Shown: positions 1-6,373 of the stretch, in pieces
Layout: each line of letters opens with the position of its first letter
Position numbering within the stretch: position 1 is the first letter of the stretch
From: Betaproteobacteria bacterium
GTDB taxonomy: Bacteria > Pseudomonadota > Gammaproteobacteria > Burkholderiales > SG8-41
Assembly: GCA_021414185.1 (NCBI GenBank)
Contig: JAIOOZ010000493.1
Coordinates: forward strand, 1 to 9,857
DNA: 9,857 nucleotides
Direction: 5' to 3'
The notes under the pieces: generated by a model
What the model saw: the letters and a program-made list of their open reading frames with translations, nothing else
Databases searched by the model: none
Told to the model about the DNA's origin: nothing
Translations under genes and position numbers: made by a program

Positions 1-130
1 CCTGGTCTCGCGCTCGGGACTCACGCAAATGGGCTATGAAGTCGCGCAAAAAGTCGATATCACCATGCTGGGACGCGCGACTGGCAAACACTACCTGCTG
101 TTCACCGGCAAGCAGCGGTTCAGGAAATGA
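1..130 (+). CDS. fdhD: FdhD, formate dehydrogenase accessory sulfurtransferase (C-terminal fragment)
   Basis: Only the last 42 codons are in the window; the first full codon starts at base 2 and the TGA stop is 128-130. The readable tail begins LVSRSGLTQMGYEVAQ and continues through an ITMLGRATGKHYLLFTG segment, which matches the C-terminal end of FdhD proteins. FdhD (known family role) passes sulfur from a cysteine desulfurase to the bis-MGD cofactor before its insertion into formate dehydrogenase, in the cytoplasm. The catalytic cysteine loop lies upstream of the window, so activity cannot be judged. The gene overlaps mobA by four bases (ATGA), which indicates translational coupling with the next step of molybdenum cofactor maturation. 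The recognition rests on a short tail plus the neighbour, so confidence is good but not complete. Confidence 0.85.
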   Translation, partial: LVSRSGLTQMGYEVAQKVDITMLGRATGKHYLLFTGKQRFRK

Positions 131-720
131 CGGCCGGCATCACGGGCGTGATACTTGCCGGGGGCCAGGGCCGGCGCATGGGCAGCGTCGATAAGGGCCT
201 GCGCGAACTGCGCGGCAAAACCATGGTGGCGTGGGTGCTTGAGCGTTTCGCGCCGCAAGTCGAAGAAATGCTGATCAACGCCAACCAGAATCTCGATGTG
301 TACGCGAAATTTGGTCATCGCGTAATACCTGACGAAATCGGCGGTTTCGCCGGTCCGCTCGCGGGCTTGCAACGCGGCTTAAGCGAGGCGCGCCATCCGC
401 TGGTCGCCACCGCGCCGTGCGACACGCCGTTTTTGCCCGCTGATCTGGTGACACGGCTGCACGTGGCGCTGGAAGCGCAGCAGGCGCAACTTGCCGTCGC
501 GCGCACCGGCGATCAGCCGCATCCCGTGTTTTGCATATGCCGGCGCGATGTGCTGCCCCATCTGACGAAATTCCTGAACGACGGCGGGCGCAAGATCGAT
601 GCTTGGTACTCGACACTCAAAGTGGTCGAAGTCGCGTTCGACGATCAACCCGGCGCCTTCAGCAACATCAATACGCCCGACGAATTAAAAGCTCTCGAGA
701 CCGGAACCTTACCGAAATAA
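127..720 (+). CDS. mobA: MobA, molybdenum cofactor guanylyltransferase
   Basis: MobA joins GMP from GTP to Mo-molybdopterin to make the MGD cofactor used by DMSO-reductase-family enzymes such as formate dehydrogenase; it is a cytoplasmic nucleotidyltransferase. The 197-residue protein has the usual length (E. coli MobA is about 194). The N-terminal nucleotide-binding signature LAGGQGRRMGSVDKGL is at residues 10-25, with the lysine that contacts GTP in the DK pair at 22-23. The metal-binding aspartate lies in APCDTPFLP (96-104, Asp99). The conserved end motif FSNINTPDEL is at 178-187. The ATG at 127 overlaps the fdhD stop, and AGGAA precedes it almost directly, so reinitiation is likely. All key motifs are intact. 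Oddly, a second version of the C-terminal motif follows the stop codon (see the 805-861 entry). Confidence 0.95.
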   Translation: MTAGITGVILAGGQGRRMGSVDKGLRELRGKTMVAWVLERFAPQVEEMLINANQNLDVYAKFGHRVIPDEIGGFAGPLAGLQRGLSEARHPLVATAPCDTPFLPADLVTRLHVALEAQQAQLAVARTGDQPHPVFCICRRDVLPHLTKFLNDGGRKIDAWYSTLKVVEVAFDDQPGAFSNINTPDELKALETGTLPK

Positions 721-765
721 ACTGCATCGATTCGGCGCCCGGCGGCGATTCGCTTTGCTGTCGAT

Positions 766-778
766 CCCCTTGCAGGGG
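766..778. other. Short GC-rich hairpin between the convergent mobA and glk
   Basis: CCCCT at 766-770 pairs with AGGGG at 774-778 around a three-base loop, and the overlapping GGGGCCCC at 775-782 is itself palindromic. It lies between two convergent genes, where a shared terminator would be expected. However, neither strand has a run of T after the stem, so it is not a standard intrinsic terminator. It may only slow or protect transcript ends; the call is weak. Confidence 0.25.
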
Positions 779-804
779 CCCCTCGCCAGGTAGCTCACAC
801 CGCT

Positions 805-861
805 GCATTCAGCAACATTAATACGCCGGAAGAATTGCGTGGTTTCGAAGCCGCGCCTTAA
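805..861 (+). pseudogene. Relic of a second MobA C-terminus
   Basis: This segment encodes AFSNINTPEELRGFEAAP and then TAA, a clear counterpart of the mobA end at 655-720 (AFSNINTPDELKALE...). Bases 655-687 and 805-837 match at 28 of 33 positions, and all five differences are third codon positions: four silent and one Asp-to-Glu. The two copies are offset by exactly 150 bases and share a reading frame, but 721-800 does not resemble the corresponding part of mobA and there is no start codon for a separate gene. The pattern indicates a remnant of a functional, diverged mobA rather than a fresh tandem copy, as would be left if the resident gene was displaced by a relative's allele. It has no visible function now. 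Confidence 0.7.
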
Positions 862-867
862 GGCAAT

Positions 868-1878
868 TCAAGCACGCAGTTCTTTGCGCAGCAATCGCCC
901 CGCGCCCTTGAGCCCGACTTTGGGGTCCGTCACGATAAAAAGAGGATAGCGCCGCAGCAGGTCCGAAAAACGTCCCTTGTGAGCGAAAGCGCGCACAAAG
1001 CTGCCGTCACCCAGTTTGTGCGCAATCTGGCGCGCGATGCCGCCTGCAATGTACACGCCGCCGCGCGCGAGAGTCGCCAGCGCCATGTTGCCGGCGAAAG
1101 CGCCGTAGATATCGACGAAGAGATCAAGCGCGTGAACCGCCAGCGCATCGCGCTTGTCGATCGCGAATTCGGAAATCGCCGCCGCGGCGTCCCCGCGTTG
1201 CATCGCATCGCGCAGTTGCTTCGACGGCTCGCCGGCGCCGCCGTTCTGCAAAACGCCGAATATGCGCAATAGGCCCGGCCCCGACACCACGCGCTCGTAA
1301 GACACGCGTCCAAACGCCTGGCGCAGGCTTGCCAGCAATATGTCCTGCGCGTCGTTGATCGGCGCGAAATCGGTATGCCCGCCTTCCGATGGATGCACCG
1401 CATAGCCATCGCCCTGCCACGACAGCATGCACACACCGAGCCCGGTGCCGGCGCCAACCACGATACGCGTGCCGTGCGGTTGCGCCACCCCGCGCTGCAA
1501 AGTCATGAGATCGTGTTCGCCAAGTTCGGCTATGCCGTGACCGACCGCGGCAAAATCATTCACCAGCAGCACATCGGGAATGCCCAGCCGCGCGCTGATG
1601 GCCTGCGCGTCGATTTTCCAGTCGAGATTGGTCAGCGTCGATGCGTGCCCCTCCACCGGGCCGGCGACCGAGAAGCACGCGGCGTCAATGCGCGCCCCGG
1701 CGCTCCTGACCACTTCAAGCGCAAAAAAATCATCGAGCAAGGCGTCAAAACCGGTGAACTTTTCGCTGCGGTAAGTCTGTTCGTGCACTGCGCGAAACGC
1801 GCCGTCGCGTTCGACCTGCAATTCAAGCCGCGATTGCGTGCCGCCGATATCGCCGATGACCATGCACTGCAAACCCAT
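868..1878 (-). CDS. glk: Glucokinase (Glk family)
   Basis: Glucokinase phosphorylates free glucose with ATP to glucose 6-phosphate in the cytoplasm. The 336-residue protein is of usual length for the proteobacterial Glk family (E. coli 321). Visible motifs in order: phosphate-binding GDIGGT at 9-14, VAGPVE at 71-76, LTNLDW at 82-87, LLVNDFAAV around 104-112 with catalytic Asp108, GAGTGLG at 142-148, the sugar-binding PSEGGHTDFAP at 163-173, and the adenosine-site GGVYIAGGIA at 273-282. There is no ROK zinc-cysteine signature, so this is not an ROK kinase or repressor. The ATG at 1878 is chosen because AGGAGG lies five bases before it; the Met at codon 6 has no such site. That ribosome site overlaps the TAG stop of the upstream GGDEF/EAL gene, so translation of the two genes is probably coupled. 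No zwf, edd or pgl neighbours are present. Confidence 0.95.
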   Translation of the reverse strand: MGLQCMVIGDIGGTQSRLELQVERDGAFRAVHEQTYRSEKFTGFDALLDDFFALEVVRSAGARIDAACFSVAGPVEGHASTLTNLDWKIDAQAISARLGIPDVLLVNDFAAVGHGIAELGEHDLMTLQRGVAQPHGTRIVVGAGTGLGVCMLSWQGDGYAVHPSEGGHTDFAPINDAQDILLASLRQAFGRVSYERVVSGPGLLRIFGVLQNGGAGEPSKQLRDAMQRGDAAAAISEFAIDKRDALAVHALDLFVDIYGAFAGNMALATLARGGVYIAGGIARQIAHKLGDGSFVRAFAHKGRFSDLLRRYPLFIVTDPKVGLKGAGRLLRKELRA

Positions 1879-1883
1879 GCTCC

Positions 1884-1889
1884 CCTCCT
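1884..1889 (-). promoter_or_regulatory. Strong ribosome binding site of glk, overlapping the upstream stop codon
   Basis: On the - strand the order is TAGGAGG, five bases, then ATG. The last two bases of the TAG stop of the GGDEF/EAL gene (1888-1890) are the first two of the perfect AGGAGG. A ribosome ending the upstream gene therefore sits on the glk initiation site. It is the strongest Shine-Dalgarno sequence seen in the window, and it decides the glk start. Confidence 0.85.
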
Positions 1890-4278
1890 AAACCGGCTCG
1901 AGCACCGCGGGCGTCGCATCCGCGGTCTGGAACAGCGCTTCGGGTTTGGCCACGAAATAGCCCTGCGCAAAATCGACGCCGATCGCCCGTAAACGTTCCA
2001 GGATGTCCGCGTCCTCAACATACTCGGCGACGGTTTTCAATCCCAGAATATGGGCGATGCGGTTGATCGCCTCGACGATCGCCTGGTCCATCGGGTCGTC
2101 GGCCATGTCGCGCACGAACACACCGTCGATCTTGATGTAATCGACCGGCAGGTATTTCAGATAGGCGAACGAGGACATGCCGATGCCGAAATCGTCGAGC
2201 GCGAACCGGCAGCCCATGGTCTTGAATTCGTGCATCAGCTGGGCCGCCTTGGTAAGGTTGGAGATGGCCGTTGTTTCGGTGACTTCAAAACACAGCAGTC
2301 CGCGCGGCAAATTGAAGCGGTTGAGCAACTGGCGCAGGAAATCGGTGAAACTCGCATCGTTGATGCTCACACCAGACAGGTTGACGGCATAGAACGCGCC
2401 GCTCAACTTGGCGGCATCGCGCGGTATGGCGCCGCTTTCGCATTGTTTGTGCAGAAATTCCACCAGCGAACTGATCACCCAGCGCTCGATCGACGACAGC
2501 AGGTTGTAGCGCTCGGCCGCCGCCATGAATCCGCTCGGCGGAATGAGATTGCCGCCGCGGTCGACCATGCGCACGAGTATCTCGTAGTGCGTCTCGTTCT
2601 GCGTGCCCGCGCCCAGCGAAATGATTTTTTGCCGGTACAGCCGGAAGTTGCCAAGCTCGAACGCGTGGTTGATCTGCGACACCATTTGCAACTCGGCGTT
2701 TTGCTCGCCCGGCTGCTGGTGCTTGGGACGATGAACCTGCACGCGATCGCGCCCTTTGCTTTTGGCTTCATAGCAGGTCGCATCTGCGCTGGCGAGCGCG
2801 CGGCTCACGCTTTCCGTGCCGTCTATGGTCACCAGGCCCGCGCTTACACCTATGCCGAAGGTCTTGTCCTGCCAGATGAAGCGAAAGTCGCGCACCGCCT
2901 CGCGCAGCCCGTTCGCGATGCGCACCGCCTGATCGAGCGGACAGGATTCAAGCAACGCGCCGAACTCGTCGCCGCCGAGGCGCGCCAGCGTGTCGCTGCC
3001 GCGCATGCGTGCCTGCATCACGGTCGTCAACTGGAGCAGCAATTCATCACCGGCGGCATGACCGCAGGTATCGTTGACCGTCTTGAAATTGTCGAGGTCC
3101 ATGTACAACAACGCGTGCTGTTTGCCGTCGGCACGCACCGCTTCGATCAAGCCGGCCAGCCTGCGCTCGAACTCGCGGCGATTCACCAGGCCGGTCAATG
3201 CATCGTGACTGGCCTGCCAGCTCAATTGCTGCGCCATTTCCTGGATCTGGCTGACGTCATGGAACACGACGACCCAGCCGACCAGATTGCCTTCGCTGTT
3301 GTGTATCGGCGCCGACGAATCGCGCACCGCGCATATGTTGCCGGTGCGCCCCAGCAATCTGACCGTCATGCCCTGCGTTCCGCGCGCACCAACCTCGTTG
3401 CCTCCCGGATGCGGAATAGGCTTGCCGGTCTGCTCATCGACCACCCGGTAGACCGCATCGAGCGCCTGCCCCCTGGCGTCGCCGCTTTTCCAGCCGGTAT
3501 ATTCCTCCGCCACCGGATTCATGTAGTCGACGTAACCGTCGGCATCCAGCGTAATGACGCCATCGCCGATGGAATGCAGCGTGACTTCAGCCAGTTCCTT
3601 TTCGCGGTGCAATTCATTTTCGCTCTGCGCGATGCGGCGCGTGACGATCGACGCGATCCATGCGCCCGCGATCAGCACGAGTATGCCGACCAGCGCGACC
3701 AGCCACAAAGCTTCGCGCATCGCGGCACTCGCCTGCGAAATCGCGCCCAGCGTGGCGGCGCGTTTTGAATCCACCACCAGGTTGAGCGAAATCTGGAATC
3801 GGTCCTGCGCCGGCAAGCCCTCCCGCAGCAGCAAATCGGTGGCGCCGGCAATGTCGTTCTGCATCAGCAATGCAACCACGCGGTCACGCACCTCGCGCCC
3901 GCGAATCGCGACATCGAGCGCCAGCTTGATGGCCGCGCGCTCCGGCGCAGTCATGTCCCGCCCCTCCAGCCGGTCAAGGGTTCCGTACAGTGGCTCGACC
4001 AGTGCCTGATACTCGCGGAATGCCGTCTCGCGTTCGGCGCTATTGCGCGCGACGAACAACTTGTGCATCGACTGCTGCCGCTGCTGACTGGCCGTCAGCA
4101 GCATGGTCAGCATCTCGGAATTCAGATTCTGCTCGTGAACCAGCAATTCGATACGCTGGTTGATGACGTAGATGCGCCAGATACCGAGCAGCGTAATGGA
4201 AATGATCAGGACCAGTAGCGCGCCAAATCCTGCCGTCAGTGCCTGCCTGGACTTGGTAAACGAAGACGGTTTCAACAT
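1888..4278 (-). CDS. Membrane-bound PAS-GGDEF-EAL cyclic-di-GMP synthase/phosphodiesterase
   Basis: This 796-residue inner-membrane sensor has one transmembrane helix at about 13-38, a mostly helical periplasmic region to about 188, a second helix at about 189-213, a PAS domain (about 225-345), GGDEF (about 355-515) and EAL (about 530-785). The cyclase site is intact: DALTGLVNRREF at 359-370, DLDNFK at 394-399 and RLGGDEF at 433-439. An inhibitory-site RGSD at 426-429 sits five residues before GGDEF. The phosphodiesterase site also looks intact: EIL (EAL variant, 566-568), NLSG, EVTET near 665-669, LDDFGIG at 694-700, KIDG, AEYVED at 751-756 and QGYF. Both activities are thus possible, and the protein may switch between making and breaking c-di-GMP. 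The periplasmic part resembles a chemoreceptor-type four-helix sensor; its ligand is unknown. It lies 31 nt after mtfA and is probably translationally coupled to glk. Confidence 0.92.
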   Translation of the reverse strand: MLKPSSFTKSRQALTAGFGALLVLIISITLLGIWRIYVINQRIELLVHEQNLNSEMLTMLLTASQQRQQSMHKLFVARNSAERETAFREYQALVEPLYGTLDRLEGRDMTAPERAAIKLALDVAIRGREVRDRVVALLMQNDIAGATDLLLREGLPAQDRFQISLNLVVDSKRAATLGAISQASAAMREALWLVALVGILVLIAGAWIASIVTRRIAQSENELHREKELAEVTLHSIGDGVITLDADGYVDYMNPVAEEYTGWKSGDARGQALDAVYRVVDEQTGKPIPHPGGNEVGARGTQGMTVRLLGRTGNICAVRDSSAPIHNSEGNLVGWVVVFHDVSQIQEMAQQLSWQASHDALTGLVNRREFERRLAGLIEAVRADGKQHALLYMDLDNFKTVNDTCGHAAGDELLLQLTTVMQARMRGSDTLARLGGDEFGALLESCPLDQAVRIANGLREAVRDFRFIWQDKTFGIGVSAGLVTIDGTESVSRALASADATCYEAKSKGRDRVQVHRPKHQQPGEQNAELQMVSQINHAFELGNFRLYRQKIISLGAGTQNETHYEILVRMVDRGGNLIPPSGFMAAAERYNLLSSIERWVISSLVEFLHKQCESGAIPRDAAKLSGAFYAVNLSGVSINDASFTDFLRQLLNRFNLPRGLLCFEVTETTAISNLTKAAQLMHEFKTMGCRFALDDFGIGMSSFAYLKYLPVDYIKIDGVFVRDMADDPMDQAIVEAINRIAHILGLKTVAEYVEDADILERLRAIGVDFAQGYFVAKPEALFQTADATPAVLEPV

Positions 4279-4290
4279 GGTTTCAAGCTT

Positions 4291-4304
4291 ACCTGATTGC
4301 AGGT
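4291..4304 (-). promoter_or_regulatory. Small hairpin upstream of the GGDEF/EAL start
   Basis: In the 31 nt gap after mtfA, ACCTG and CAGGT form a five-base stem around a four-base loop. On the - strand the 3' arm contains AGGT, the only Shine-Dalgarno-like run before the ATG at 4278 (12 bases away, so a poor site). The stem could lower translation of the GGDEF/EAL gene, but it is short and may be chance. There is no T-run, so it is not a terminator. Confidence 0.25.
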
Positions 4305-4309
4305 CAAAA

Positions 4310-5074
4310 CTACACGGCCGCGCGCAGCGCCGGGTCCTGCCGGTAGAAGTTCTTGAGCTGCCCGTAGACTTGGGGGTAGGCAGTCAGCACCGCGTGCGGC
4401 GTCTCGAAGAATGCCTCGCTCAATACCGCAAAAAATTCGGCCGGGCTTTCCGCGGCGTAGGGATCAATGGCGGTGTCCTCATCGCGGTCGACGCGGCGGC
4501 AAAAATCGTCGTACGCCGCCGTAAACGCCGCGCTCCACGCCTCGCGGGTCATGCCGGCATGCAGCGGCGGATAGCCGTTCGCATCCCCGTTCAGCATGTC
4601 CAGCTTGTGCGCGAATTCGTGGATCACGACATTGACGCCGTCTGCCATGGGAGCAACGTCCGCCCATGACAGGATCAACGGCCCCTGCAACCAGGCCTCG
4701 CCGACGCGCGCCTCGCGGTCTACGTGTACCACACCGTCCTCATCCGTGTACTCGATGGTCGGCGCGAACTCGTCCGGGTAAACGATGACTTCGACCCAGC
4801 CGCGGTAATAATCAACGTCGAGATTGAGGATCAATATGCAGGCCTGCGCGGCAATCATCAACTGCATCGCGCTGTCGAGTTCGAGGCCGGCCGCGCCGCG
4901 TATGGATTTTTGATGCAGGAAGAGGATCACCGCCTCGCGCAGCCGCGCGCGCTCGTTGTCCGTCAGCCCGCTGAGGAATGGCAGGCGCTTGAGGGTTTCG
5001 TTCCACAAGGCGGCATCGAGTTGCGAGCGATCGATAATGCGTTGCCGCCACCACCGCCGGATTGACCCGAACAC
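4310..5074 (-). CDS. mtfA: MtfA-type zinc peptidase (M90 family)
   Basis: MtfA is a cytoplasmic zinc aminopeptidase. In E. coli it binds Mlc, the repressor of the glucose phosphotransferase genes, and so affects glucose uptake (family knowledge). The 254-residue protein compares with about 265 in E. coli. It opens with a basic, Trp-rich MFGSIRRWWRQR stretch and LPFLSGL, typical of the family. The metal site is HEFAHKLDM at 152-160 (His152, Glu153, His156), and the third ligand is probably Glu213 in ESPAEFF. The open frame continues upstream to 5392, but that part lies inside rmuC and is not family-like. The GTG at 5074, eight bases after the rmuC stop, is the only sensible start near the conserved N-terminus; its ribosome site is weak, which fits coupling to rmuC. 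Two genes downstream is glucokinase, which makes a glucose-related role plausible. Confidence 0.9.
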   Translation of the reverse strand: MFGSIRRWWRQRIIDRSQLDAALWNETLKRLPFLSGLTDNERARLREAVILFLHQKSIRGAAGLELDSAMQLMIAAQACILILNLDVDYYRGWVEVIVYPDEFAPTIEYTDEDGVVHVDREARVGEAWLQGPLILSWADVAPMADGVNVVIHEFAHKLDMLNGDANGYPPLHAGMTREAWSAAFTAAYDDFCRRVDRDEDTAIDPYAAESPAEFFAVLSEAFFETPHAVLTAYPQVYGQLKNFYRQDPALRAAV

Positions 5075-5082
5075 TCGACGGG

Positions 5083-6327
5083 CTATTTCTCGGCTGCGGT
5101 ATCCACCGCGCGCAGTTTGGGCTGCTCCGGCGCATCCAGCTCGACGCGCTCGATGCGCGCGAAACGCTCGCTGATCTTGCGGCTGCTGACGTGCACGTCG
5201 TCGACATCGTTCTTGGCCTGCTCGATATGCCGCGCCAGGTTGTCCATGCGCGACTGGAAGCGGCCGAAGTCGGCGCCGAGCTTGTTCAGCTCGTCCTTGA
5301 TGATATGGATCTGCTTGCGCGTTTCGACGCTGCGGATGACGGACTGCGCTGTCGTCAGCACCGCCATCAGCGTGGTCGGCGACGTAATCCACACGCGCTT
5401 GTTTTGCGCGTAATCGACGAGATCGCGGTGGCGCGCATGGATTTCCGCGAATACAGCTTCAGCGGGCAGGAACATGATCGCGCCGTCGCTGGTCTCGCCG
5501 GGAATGATGTACTTGTTCGAAATGTCGTCGATGTGCTTGCGCACGTCGGCCTTGAAAGCGGCGGCAGTAATGCGCTCGGCGCCATCGAGGAACATGCGTT
5601 CGAAATTCTCGAGCGGAAACTTGGAATCGATGGCGATCAGCCCGGTCGGCGCGGGCAGCTTCAGCACGCAATCGGCGCGCACGCCGCGCGCAAACGTATA
5701 TTGAAACTCGAACGCCGTTTCGGGCAACGCATTGCGCACTATCGCTTCCAGTTGCACTTCGCCAAACGCTCCCCGCGCGCGTTTATCGCCGAGCAGTTCC
5801 TGCAGGCTGACGACGCTGCCGGTCAGCGTCTCGATTTTTTTCTGCGCCTCGTCGATGGTCGCCAGCCTCGTCATCACGTTGGTGAACGTTTCGTTGGTCT
5901 TCTTGAAGCCTTCGTCGAGCCGCTCGTTGACCTTGCCGCTGATTTGTTCGAGGCGCTCGTCGATCTTGCCGGTCAGGAGTTGGGTCGTTTCGGCGAGCTT
6001 GGTCACCATCGCTTCGCGGCTTTCGCCGAGATTGTTCGCCAGCGCCAGTTGCAGGGCATGCAAAGTGTCGCGCGTTTGCTTGAGTTCTTCGGCCGTGGAA
6101 CCGCGCAGGCGCTCGGAGTTGTCAGCCAGCGCGGCCGTCAGGCGGTCGCCCTGTCTGGTCAACCCGTCGTGCAGGTCGAGCAGCATCGCGCGGTGGCGCT
6201 CTTCCTGGCCCTGCCCCATCGCCGGCGGCAATTCATCGATGCGGCGCTGCAGGCCCGCGACGCGGAACGCTAGCCAGGCGATCAGTGCGATCGCTGCAAC
6301 CATCAACGCCAGCGCGATTTCGATCAT
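5083..6327 (-). CDS. rmuC: RmuC, DNA recombination protein
   Basis: RmuC proteins limit inversions at short inverted repeats in E. coli and are predicted PD-(D/E)XK-type nucleases; the biochemical role is still poorly known. The 414-residue protein is somewhat short (E. coli about 475). It has an N-terminal membrane helix at about 3-24, a long Gln/Glu/Lys-rich coiled coil at about 25-175, then the conserved core. The core contains RGAFGEVQLEAIV (185-197), RADCVLKLP with Asp219, and IAIDSKFPLENF with the Asp234-Ser-Lys236 catalytic-type triplet. These are followed by the family segment SNKYIIPGETSDGAIMFLP (270-288) and VWITSPTTLMAVL (312-324). The ATG at 6327 has GGGAAG shortly upstream and places the membrane helix at the N-terminus as expected. 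The gene starts 46 nt after ybbP ends and is eight nt ahead of mtfA. Confidence 0.93.
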   Translation of the reverse strand: MIEIALALMVAAIALIAWLAFRVAGLQRRIDELPPAMGQGQEERHRAMLLDLHDGLTRQGDRLTAALADNSERLRGSTAEELKQTRDTLHALQLALANNLGESREAMVTKLAETTQLLTGKIDERLEQISGKVNERLDEGFKKTNETFTNVMTRLATIDEAQKKIETLTGSVVSLQELLGDKRARGAFGEVQLEAIVRNALPETAFEFQYTFARGVRADCVLKLPAPTGLIAIDSKFPLENFERMFLDGAERITAAAFKADVRKHIDDISNKYIIPGETSDGAIMFLPAEAVFAEIHARHRDLVDYAQNKRVWITSPTTLMAVLTTAQSVIRSVETRKQIHIIKDELNKLGADFGRFQSRMDNLARHIEQAKNDVDDVHVSSRKISERFARIERVELDAPEQPKLRAVDTAAEK

Positions 6328-6351
6328 GCGGCTTCCCGAAGAGAATTGCGC

Positions 6352-6357
6352 ATTTTA
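6352..6357 (-). promoter_or_regulatory. Possible -10 element of an rmuC promoter
   Basis: The 46 nt gap between ybbP and rmuC is the largest in the - strand gene string. It contains TAAAAT on the - strand in the context GGTGTAAAATGCGC, about 24 bases before the rmuC ATG. No good -35 hexamer lies 16-18 bases upstream, so the element is only suggestive. If real, rmuC-mtfA-GGDEF/EAL-glk could be transcribed apart from ybbAP. Confidence 0.3.
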
Positions 6358-6373
6358 CACCGCGAACTCTCTT

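Noticed and set aside
531..821. A 96-codon + strand frame overlapping the end of mobA and the gap, rich in Cys, Arg and Ser.
   Set aside because: Most of it is mobA read in another frame, it has no recognisable domain, and composition explains it.
855..864. The ten-base palindrome GCCTTAAGGC at the end of the MobA relic.
   Set aside because: It has no loop and no T-run, so it is not a terminator, and a single short palindrome around a stop codon is expected by chance.
5075..5392. Upstream extension of the mtfA frame to an ATG at 5392.
   Set aside because: The extra region lies wholly within rmuC in another frame, is Arg/Ala-rich and unlike MtfA, and would make the protein about 100 residues too long. 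The GTG at 5074 matches the family N-terminus.
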